Of a DNA stretch of 13,024 nt, positions 6,139 through 13,024 are shown piece by piece. Made by a program: the position numbers and the translations under genes. Below the pieces are notes generated by a model that did not search any database, was not told the origin of the DNA, and worked only from the letters and a program-made list of their open reading frames with translations. Each line of letters opens with the position of its first letter. The first letter of the stretch is position 1. Source of the DNA: an uncultured Brachyspira sp. (GTDB lineage Bacteria > Spirochaetota > Brachyspiria > Brachyspirales > Brachyspiraceae); contig CAKVCJ010000024.1 of NCBI GenBank assembly GCA_934725655.1, positions 1 through 13,024 of the forward strand, read 5' to 3'.

Positions 6139-6172
6139 TATAACAATTTTTATTTAAATAGGTTGTTATAAG
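6139..6172 (+). promoter_or_regulatory. Extended -10 promoter of tamB-bamA with overlapping inverted repeat
   Basis: TGTTATAAG (6164-6172) is an extended -10 element (TG-N then TATAAG). No good -35 is seen. The perfect inverted repeat TATAACAA (6139-6146) / TTGTTATA (6163-6170), arms of 8 and a 16-base gap, overlaps this -10. The geometry fits an operator for a dimeric repressor. The arms also read as extended -10 cores in both directions, so the symmetry may simply reflect two opposed promoter-like sites. The gap to the tamB start is about 35 bases. Confidence 0.5.
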
Positions 6173-6193
6173 TAGTTATTTTATAGCCTTTAT

Positions 6194-6199
6194 GGAGGT
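6194..6199 (+). promoter_or_regulatory. Strong ribosome binding site fixing the GTG start of tamB
   Basis: GGAGGT is the best Shine-Dalgarno match in the window. It is six bases before GTG at 6206. The ATG at 6202 is only two bases away from it and opens a frame that stops after three codons (ATG AGT GCG TAG), so it cannot start tamB. The ATG at 6192 is out of frame with tamB. Confidence 0.7.
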
Positions 6200-6205
6200 A
6201 TATGA

Positions 6206-9200
6206 GTGCGTAGTAAAAAGCACTCGCGTTTTAAACTTTATTTAGCTACTACCTTGATAGCTTTTTTAATACCTACTTTGTTTAGTGTTTCTTTTGTCTT
6301 TTCAAATAAACAAAAATATTTAAATAATATTATATCCTATGTAAATAAAGTAGCTCCTATTAATATTTATATAGATGATATAAGTTTATCTTTTAGGTTA
6401 GAAATTATTCTTGATAATGTCAAACTCTATTCTAAAGGCAATGACAAAGAGTTTGCCAATATGGATAGGGCTTTTTTGAAGTTTAATCCATTAAGGCTTC
6501 TGATAAAAAAAGATATATTTTATATGCTTAGCGATGTTGATGTTACTAAGGCTGATTTTTATCCTGAGTTTTTGGACACTTCCATTTTTCAATCTAACAC
6601 TAATTCTAATACAGATTATAGAGAAATTATTAAAAATGTTACAGATATTCTATTAGACAAAAGCATTCTTGTTAGAAATTTTAACACAAAGATAGAAGAC
6701 AAAGAAGGAAATATAACAGAAGTTTCTATTAGATCTCTCAATGGAAACTTTAGGTCATATAAATATTTTCTTACTTATGATTTGAATCTTCCAGATGAAA
6801 CGATTATTAATTTTTCTACGGAAGTTAATCCTGATTTATCTTATTTAACATGTATAATTAATGCCAAAGATAGAGAAAGAGATTTATTTAAATATGATAT
6901 AAATGCAACTAATAATAATGATTTTGTAAAATTAAATTTAAAAAACACAGAAAAAGAAGATTTACTCAATTTTAATTATGATTATAACAAGAAAAAACTT
7001 AATTTTGAACTTTTAGATGCCAATATAGATAAAGATACAATTTATAAGTTTGTAAATATAGCATTAGATACCCCAATAATATACAATACCATAAAGCCTA
7101 ATGATGATAATATAAAAATGATTAGTAATGCTATTAATCGTTTTGATTATTTAAGGATTAATGCTTATGGCGATTATGAGCTTGAAAAAGATATATATTT
7201 AGATTTTGATATTAGGGCTAGTGATAAATTATTTAATTTATATGCTGATGCTGAAGTTACAAACAATAGATTAATATTATCTAATGTTAATGTTAATACT
7301 TTAGACGGCAATATAATACTTAGCGGCATAGTTCCTTTGAATGATCCTGTTTCAAGTGTATTGAGTTTGAATATTAATGATATATCTGCGGGAGTGAATA
7401 GATTATCTGCTTCATTATCATTGACTCCTATAAGAGTTAATGATGAGGAGTTATCTTCTATTTTTATAATATCAGAATTATCTTATGCTAATGCTTTGAC
7501 GCACCCTTTGAAATGGGTTGTAAGGTATATGAAAAAAGAAAAGTATGTAGAGATGAATTTGAGCGCCAATAAATATATAGAGCCTTTTGATGTTAATATA
7601 TCATTAGACAATACTAAACCTGTATTAGTGGATGCTGACGGCATTATACCGCAGGAATTATTTGTTGTATTTTTAGGCGGCAATCCTATTGATAATTTAT
7701 CTTCTCTGAATGTTAAATATAGTTTAAGCAATGCTTCATATACAGACGGAAAGGGAAATGTTCATGTATTAAATTTATCATCTAGGAAGATTTACACGGA
7801 AGAATATTTAATAAGGGTAGGTGCTTTAGCTTACAGCAACAAGATAGAAATTAATGATATATTTTATAGGCTTTCAGAAGACGGGGGAATTAATGCTAAT
7901 GCTGTTGTGGAATATGATAAAAATTTCAATGTAAAAGCCAATGGAAGCTTAAAAACACCTATCGGCGATTATAATATAAATGGTTTTACTCTTACAGCAA
8001 CTAATGGAAGCAGAATATTATATGCTTCTACAGAGCATTCAGAAATAGTTGCAAATGGTTCTATAACGACTAATGGTGATTTCGAGTTAAATATATCTAC
8101 TCCAAACGAATTAAAAGTTAATGATATATCTTTTAATGCTGATGTATCTATAGATAATTACAGAAATAATCCAATATATTTGTATGGTGATGTAAAATTT
8201 AATAAGAATCTTTCTCCTGTTGTTGCTTTAGATACTCAATTTGAGCTTTCCAATACGAGTATAGTATTTACAAATATAGTATTAGATTATGGAGATAATA
8301 GAGTATATGGGGAGGGGATACTTTCTTCTTCTGACGGAGTTAATAAGTTTACGGCTTTGCTTAAAGATGCTGACAATAGCGGAGTTGTTGCTTTAGATGC
8401 TTCTATCAATCAGAATAATTTATTTGGAAAGCTAACTATATCAGATTTGCCTTTTAACCTCACTACTGCAGGCGGAATGTATGGAATAATTACTGCCAAT
8501 GCCACTGTAATAGGGCTTCTTAATGACCCTGTTGTATATTTAGATAAGTTTAATATAAAAGATTTTGAAATTCTCGGCGACAGATATGATGTTTCTTTAA
8601 CAGGTTATTATAAGACAGATGAGCTTGAAATAAAAGATGTACTTATGAGCAAGACTGGCTCTATAGGTATTGTTAAATCAAGAACATTTAAAAAGACAGG
8701 CGAGCGATTAAAGATACCTTATGCATATTTTTCAAAAGATTTGCATAATATGACTATAGAAGTTGATAAGTTATTTTATTTGAGTACTTATTCAGGCACT
8801 ATTAATTATAATATGCGTTCTTTATCAGACGGAAGCAAAGAGTTTAGGATACAAACAACGCCTATTACAATCAATAAAAGAAAGCTGCCGGAATTTGGAA
8901 CAGTAGTAAATTATAAAAAAGATTATATTACTTTTGAAAACAATAAAAGTCATGGTATATCGGGAACTATTTCTAATAAAGACGGAGTCAGTGAAACAGC
9001 ATTAAAGTATGTTTATGATAATTATAATATTCTTAATATTGACGGTACTGTAAAAGATACTGGTAAAGACCAAGTTGATTTGCTTCTTACATCCGATAGG
9101 CTTAATGTAGAGATATTTGAGATATTTAATGTATTATTTACAGAGATACAATCAGCACCGACTAATTTCATTGTTGATAATAAGCCTTATACTTTATATG

Positions 9201-10651
9201 CAAAGGTTCACGGTCCTAAAGATGATATTGCAATTAATGGAAGATTTTTAGGACATGGCAAAAAGGTAAAGATAGCATATTTCTCTGATGTATTTGACAG
9301 TACGGTTGTAGATTTTAATTTTGACGGAAATATGTTTAATGTTAATAATCTTACATTTACTTATAAAGGTAAGAAGAATTTAGCCATTACTGGCGAAGCA
9401 GAAATATTTAAAAACAATATAAATTATATGGCTTTTGATTTGCTTTCATCAGACGAGCAATTAGGACTTTTAAATGGTTCATTAGACCTCAATGTTGTAA
9501 AAATAAAAGGTCCTTTGCATGTGGATTTACAAGTTGGAGGAAATATAGCAGAGCCAAGAATAGGCGGAACATTAACTTTAATGAAAAGCGATGTTCAATT
9601 ATCTATCAATCCTCAAAATACATATAAAGAGCATGTTTATGGAATGGCTAGTAAAATTTACTGGGATTTTGTTATAGAGGCTTGGCAGCAGGTAAGAGTT
9701 GCTCACAATTTGGTTGGAGATGTTTATCTTGAAGACGGCTCTAAAATGAGCGTATACAGCACATTAAGAGACGGATTAGAATTAGAAGGTACTATTAATT
9801 TTGACAGGGGAAGTATATATTATCTGCAGAATGTATATCAGATAGAAAATGGTACTTTAACATTTCCAGATGTTAATAGTTATGACCCTATAATAGAAGC
9901 TACAGCTTTTACATATAAAAAATATTATTCGCCAAATGCCACAGTTTCTGCCGACTCTTTGGAATATCAGAACTCTGGTGAGAGTGTTACGCTTTATATG
10001 GAGATGAATGCCCGTGTTTCCCAATTATTAACCGACAGTACAGGCGGCATATCTCCTGTAAGATTCTACACTATCCCTTCTCTCGGACAGTATCAGGTTA
10101 ATCAATTAGCAGGCATACCTCAGGGTACTTTTGGTAATAGAGAAAATCAAGTTTATGCCGAAAATTTAAACACTATAAACTCTGCTAACAATATGAATAA
10201 TGCTCAATTGCAGCAGCTTACCATGAATTATAGTGATTTGATATTGAGAAGTACGGTTTTAAGGCCAGTAGAGCGTTGGGTAAGGCAGTTTTTGGGCATA
10301 GACTATATTAACTTAAGCCCTACGGTGGTAAATAATTTATTATTTATTACGAATAATAATAATCTTAGCGCTTCTTCTGTTTGGGATAACACGAGCGTAG
10401 GGATAGGAAAATATGTTTCTAAATATTTGTATTTAAAATATGATGTTACTTATAGAGTTAATGATGCTTCAAGGCCGAGCGAGTTGGGAAGGCCAGTGGA
10501 CGCTTATTATTTTGACCATCAATTTGGTTTTGAGGTGTCTTTACTAAAAAATTACAGACTTGCAAATTTTGTATTTGAGTATAAAATTAACCCTTTCAAT
10601 ATAAAAGGAACAGGACAAGACTTTAACATAGTTACGCGTTGGAGATTTTAG
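6206..10651 (+). CDS. tamB: TamB-like translocation/assembly protein (DUF490)
   Basis: This 1481-residue protein has a basic N-terminus (RSKKHSRFK) and one hydrophobic segment (about 11-33) that anchors it in the inner membrane. The rest is predicted periplasmic and rich in short alternating beta stretches with many Asn, Asp and Gly, typical of the long beta-taco groove of TamB/AsmA-like proteins. The C-terminal DUF490 signature is recognisable: INFDRGSIYYLQNVYQIENG near 1197-1216, then DPIIEATAF, VGIGKYVSKYLYLKYDVTYR and the aromatic end VTRWRF. TamB family proteins bridge the inner and outer membranes and are linked to outer-membrane protein assembly and phospholipid transport. In Borrelia the tamB homologue is likewise next to bamA and its product associates with BamA (recalled knowledge). 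Translation starts at GTG with GGAGGT six bases upstream. The stop TAG shares its G with the bamA GTG start, so the two are surely co-transcribed. The middle region is too diverged to recognise separate domains. Confidence 0.9.
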   Translation: MRSKKHSRFKLYLATTLIAFLIPTLFSVSFVFSNKQKYLNNIISYVNKVAPINIYIDDISLSFRLEIILDNVKLYSKGNDKEFANMDRAFLKFNPLRLLIKKDIFYMLSDVDVTKADFYPEFLDTSIFQSNTNSNTDYREIIKNVTDILLDKSILVRNFNTKIEDKEGNITEVSIRSLNGNFRSYKYFLTYDLNLPDETIINFSTEVNPDLSYLTCIINAKDRERDLFKYDINATNNNDFVKLNLKNTEKEDLLNFNYDYNKKKLNFELLDANIDKDTIYKFVNIALDTPIIYNTIKPNDDNIKMISNAINRFDYLRINAYGDYELEKDIYLDFDIRASDKLFNLYADAEVTNNRLILSNVNVNTLDGNIILSGIVPLNDPVSSVLSLNINDISAGVNRLSASLSLTPIRVNDEELSSIFIISELSYANALTHPLKWVVRYMKKEKYVEMNLSANKYIEPFDVNISLDNTKPVLVDADGIIPQELFVVFLGGNPIDNLSSLNVKYSLSNASYTDGKGNVHVLNLSSRKIYTEEYLIRVGALAYSNKIEINDIFYRLSEDGGINANAVVEYDKNFNVKANGSLKTPIGDYNINGFTLTATNGSRILYASTEHSEIVANGSITTNGDFELNISTPNELKVNDISFNADVSIDNYRNNPIYLYGDVKFNKNLSPVVALDTQFELSNTSIVFTNIVLDYGDNRVYGEGILSSSDGVNKFTALLKDADNSGVVALDASINQNNLFGKLTISDLPFNLTTAGGMYGIITANATVIGLLNDPVVYLDKFNIKDFEILGDRYDVSLTGYYKTDELEIKDVLMSKTGSIGIVKSRTFKKTGERLKIPYAYFSKDLHNMTIEVDKLFYLSTYSGTINYNMRSLSDGSKEFRIQTTPITINKRKLPEFGTVVNYKKDYITFENNKSHGISGTISNKDGVSETALKYVYDNYNILNIDGTVKDTGKDQVDLLLTSDRLNVEIFEIFNVLFTEIQSAPTNFIVDNKPYTLYAKVHGPKDDIAINGRFLGHGKKVKIAYFSDVFDSTVVDFNFDGNMFNVNNLTFTYKGKKNLAITGEAEIFKNNINYMAFDLLSSDEQLGLLNGSLDLNVVKIKGPLHVDLQVGGNIAEPRIGGTLTLMKSDVQLSINPQNTYKEHVYGMASKIYWDFVIEAWQQVRVAHNLVGDVYLEDGSKMSVYSTLRDGLELEGTINFDRGSIYYLQNVYQIENGTLTFPDVNSYDPIIEATAFTYKKYYSPNATVSADSLEYQNSGESVTLYMEMNARVSQLLTDSTGGISPVRFYTIPSLGQYQVNQLAGIPQGTFGNRENQVYAENLNTINSANNMNNAQLQQLTMNYSDLILRSTVLRPVERWVRQFLGIDYINLSPTVVNNLLFITNNNNLSASSVWDNTSVGIGKYVSKYLYLKYDVTYRVNDASRPSELGRPVDAYYFDHQFGFEVSLLKNYRLANFVFEYKINPFNIKGTGQDFNIVTRWRF
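10641..10645 (+). promoter_or_regulatory. bamA ribosome binding site inside the tamB end
   Basis: GGAGA lies five bases before the GTG at 10651, inside the last codons of tamB. It supports the GTG start and lets ribosomes finishing tamB restart on bamA. Confidence 0.6.
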
Positions 10652-13024
10652 TGAAATTTATAAAGAATCGTTTTATCATTTTTATTACTATACTTTTAAC
10701 TGCTTTTTTATTTTTAAGGGCAGCTGAAAGTGATTTTGACAATTTACAAACTTCACAAAATATTGCTGTCTATGAGGGTCTTACTATTAAAGATATAATA
10801 GTTACAGGGGAAGTAAGGCTTACTGAAGAGCAAATAAAAAATAATTTCCCTATTAAAAAAGGCTCTAAATTCTCAAGGACAGAAATCAATAATGCTATAA
10901 AAAGTTTATTTAATACAGAATCTTTTGACAGGGTTGCTATAGATGTTACAAGGGAAGATGACGGCATTATACTTAATATAGTTGTAGCGGAGAGATTCAT
11001 TATTAAAGATATAATATACAATGGAAATAAGCGTTTAAGCAGAACAGCTTTAAATGATGCTATAAAACCTATAATGCGTGTTGGCGACCCTTATATACCG
11101 CAGAAGTTAAATGATGCTGTTAATGCCATTATTACCAACTATCAAGACAAAGGGTATTTAAAGGCTTATGTTGAGCCTAAGGTTACAGAAGATAAAGAGG
11201 CTTCTGATGTTGTTATAGAGATGAATATTGTAGAAGGAAATGAAGTTAAGGTATCAAGTATTCGTTTTCACGGAAACACTCACTTCTCTCCTAATGAATT
11301 AAAAAGGCAGATGTCTACAAAGGAAAATGGTTTCTTATCTTTGGGTAAGTTTAATGAGTTTAAGTTTGAAGAAGATAAATCTAAAATAGTGAAATATTAT
11401 GCTGATAGGGGTTATTATAAGGCTAAAGTAGACAATGTTCGCTATACTTATCAGTGGAGAGACCCTCAGGTAAAAAATGAGCAGGATTTGATTATAGATA
11501 TTTATATAACAGAGGGAGACAAATATTATTTTGGAGATATTGGATTTAAAGGCAATTTTGTTATACCTTCTGATGTTATACAGGCAGATATAAAATCTAA
11601 AAAGGGTGCTTTATATAATTATACTTATCATATGTCTGATTATCAGGGCATACAAAATAAATATTCTGAGAAAGGTTATATATTTAGACAAGTTATACCT
11701 GTTATATCGGTTAATGAAGAAAACAAAATAGTAAATATAATGTATGATATAGTTGAAAATGATAAAGCTCACATAGAAAATATTACAATATCAGGAAACA
11801 CTAAAACTAAAGATTTTGTTATACAGAGATATATTGATATAAAACCAGGAGAAGTATTTAACTCTGCCAAAATACAGCGTGTACAGGAAAGATTATATAA
11901 TACTCAATTCTTTGATAATATAGGCATAAATGTAAAACCTGGTTCTGCCGAAGGGCTTATGGAGCTTGGACTTAATGTTACTGATGGTAAGTCTGCTATG
12001 GTATCTGGAGGAGGCGGTTTTTCTACTGGTTCTGGTTTTAAGGTATTTCTTTCTATTAGAGAGAATAACTTTTTGGGAAGAGGTTTACAGTTAGGTTTAA
12101 GCGGTGAGTTTGGTCAGACTCAAAAAAGGATAGCTGTAAATTTTGCAGAGCCTTATTTGCTTAATTTGCCTATATATTTAGGTATTGATTTATCTTACTT
12201 TAATGAAAGTGTTAATACAGGCGACCAGATAGGTACGGATCAATTCGGGCTTCCTAAGTATTCTTATTATACAAGGCATGGTTTTGAAGGTATTGCGAGG
12301 GTTGGTTATTATTTCTTTGACTACTACTCTACTTTCTTAACATTTGACACCATTGTACAGCAGTATCAGCAATGGTATGATCAAGGAGCAAGCGATGCAG
12401 GTCCAGACCATGTATTGAATGATATTAAAAAATATTTAGTTCATAGAATAAATAAAAAAGACGGAAGTTTCCAAAGATGGCAAAGTGATTGGTTTACAAC
12501 ATTTATAGTATCTTATTCGCTTCTTAGAGACAGCAGAAATGATTATCTCAACCCTACGAAAGGAAGTTTCTTAAGGGGTACAGTGGACTTCTACTTTAAC
12601 CATACTCAATTAATGAGATTAAATGCTACTGGTTTCTTGGCTATACCTGCTACTAAGTGGTTATCATTTGCTTTTTACGGCGAGATTGGTCAAATAATAG
12701 CGATTCCTGGAATGCCTATTCAAAACGATGCAGATGTACTTTATTATCTTAACCCGTTTGAAGATGTTAGAGGTTGGGATACTTCTAAATATACTATATT
12801 TAAACATAATAGAGGCTTAAGTACTTATGACTTGCCGAATGACAGCGGACAAAAAGATTCTTGGAGTTATGGTAGGGCTAAAGTAAGATTCTTTGCTGAG
12901 CTTCGTGTGCCTATTATACCTAAAACTTTGGGATTTGTTACTTTTCTCGATGCAGGTCAATTATGGCTTCCTTATTCTACTGGGCTTAATACTGATGGAG
13001 ATGCTTATAATTATCCTTCACAGT
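10651..13024 (+). CDS. bamA: Outer membrane protein assembly factor BamA (Omp85), 3' end cut by window
   Basis: The frame from GTG at 10651 stays open to the window edge: 791 codons plus one base. It starts with a signal peptide (MKFIKNR, hydrophobic 8-22, possible cut near RAA 23-25). Five POTRA-like repeats follow, roughly at 41-115, 116-199, 200-291, 292-372 and 373-446, each with a G-N or G-x motif after the first strand (YNGNKRL, FHGNTHF, FKGNFVI, ISGNTKT). The Omp85 barrel begins near 450 with VSGGGGFSTGSGF and RENNFLGRG, then SLLRDSRND and NPTKGSF (634-640). The L6 motif is VRGW (706-709), where VRGF or VRGY is usual. The last visible residues (FLDAGQLW and beyond) are late barrel strands, so probably about 40-60 residues are missing. 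BamA is the outer-membrane core of the Bam complex and folds beta-barrel proteins. Five POTRAs favour BamA over TamA, which usually has three. It overlaps tamB by one base. Confidence 0.92.
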   Translation, partial: MKFIKNRFIIFITILLTAFLFLRAAESDFDNLQTSQNIAVYEGLTIKDIIVTGEVRLTEEQIKNNFPIKKGSKFSRTEINNAIKSLFNTESFDRVAIDVTREDDGIILNIVVAERFIIKDIIYNGNKRLSRTALNDAIKPIMRVGDPYIPQKLNDAVNAIITNYQDKGYLKAYVEPKVTEDKEASDVVIEMNIVEGNEVKVSSIRFHGNTHFSPNELKRQMSTKENGFLSLGKFNEFKFEEDKSKIVKYYADRGYYKAKVDNVRYTYQWRDPQVKNEQDLIIDIYITEGDKYYFGDIGFKGNFVIPSDVIQADIKSKKGALYNYTYHMSDYQGIQNKYSEKGYIFRQVIPVISVNEENKIVNIMYDIVENDKAHIENITISGNTKTKDFVIQRYIDIKPGEVFNSAKIQRVQERLYNTQFFDNIGINVKPGSAEGLMELGLNVTDGKSAMVSGGGGFSTGSGFKVFLSIRENNFLGRGLQLGLSGEFGQTQKRIAVNFAEPYLLNLPIYLGIDLSYFNESVNTGDQIGTDQFGLPKYSYYTRHGFEGIARVGYYFFDYYSTFLTFDTIVQQYQQWYDQGASDAGPDHVLNDIKKYLVHRINKKDGSFQRWQSDWFTTFIVSYSLLRDSRNDYLNPTKGSFLRGTVDFYFNHTQLMRLNATGFLAIPATKWLSFAFYGEIGQIIAIPGMPIQNDADVLYYLNPFEDVRGWDTSKYTIFKHNRGLSTYDLPNDSGQKDSWSYGRAKVRFFAELRVPIIPKTLGFVTFLDAGQLWLPYSTGLNTDGDAYNYPSQ

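Noticed and set aside
7483..7731. Minus-strand open frame of 82 codons within tamB
   Set aside because: It lies wholly inside a long, convincing gene, has no recognisable motif and shows no sign of a separate ribosome site.

Overview
The window looks like chromosomal DNA from a spirochaete close to Brachyspira. The DNA is very AT-rich, codons favour A/T in the third position, and the proteins are rich in Asn, Lys and Ile. One gene carries a spirochaete-type lipoprotein signal. A tamB gene lies directly before bamA, as in other diderm spirochaetes. The genus is inferred from composition, protein style and gene content; no search was run. All recognised genes lie on the + strand.

Layout. Positions 1-159 hold a GC-richer intergenic repeat and a weak promoter. 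Next come an M55 (DppA-like) D-aminopeptidase (160-963) and an aspartate-semialdehyde dehydrogenase homologue (1080-2033) with its own promoter and a clear intrinsic terminator (2058-2088). A 416-bp intergenic stretch (2034-2449) holds two more GC-richer repeat elements and promoter-like sites. It leads into an M28 / glutaminyl-cyclase-like lipoprotein (2450-3403). After an extended -10 promoter comes a MATE-family transporter with a long charged coiled-coil tail (3522-5375). Its last 14 bases overlap ispD (5362-6075). A 130-bp gap rich in inverted repeats and carrying a second extended -10 promoter precedes tamB (6206-10651). tamB overlaps bamA by one base (TAGTG). bamA (10651 onward) is cut by the window edge inside its beta-barrel.

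How the genes relate. The strongest functional unit is tamB-bamA. TamB is an inner-membrane-anchored, periplasm-spanning protein of the bridge-like lipid-transfer type, and BamA inserts outer-membrane beta-barrels. Together they serve outer-membrane biogenesis. MATE-ispD is a translationally coupled pair with no obvious shared pathway; IspD acts in the MEP isoprenoid pathway. The M55, asd and M28 genes appear to be separate transcription units.

Most of the window is ordinary housekeeping sequence, and I see no phage, CRISPR, toxin-antitoxin or defence system. The most notable point is the Asd homologue. Compared with the family as I know it, about 49 residues are missing in frame, including the conserved substrate-binding Arg and catalytic His, and a Lys/Ala-rich tail has been added. 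Other points worth a look are the intergenic repeat family (one copy carries a perfect TTGACA), the inverted repeat overlapping the presumed tamB-bamA promoter, and the coiled-coil tail on the MATE protein.
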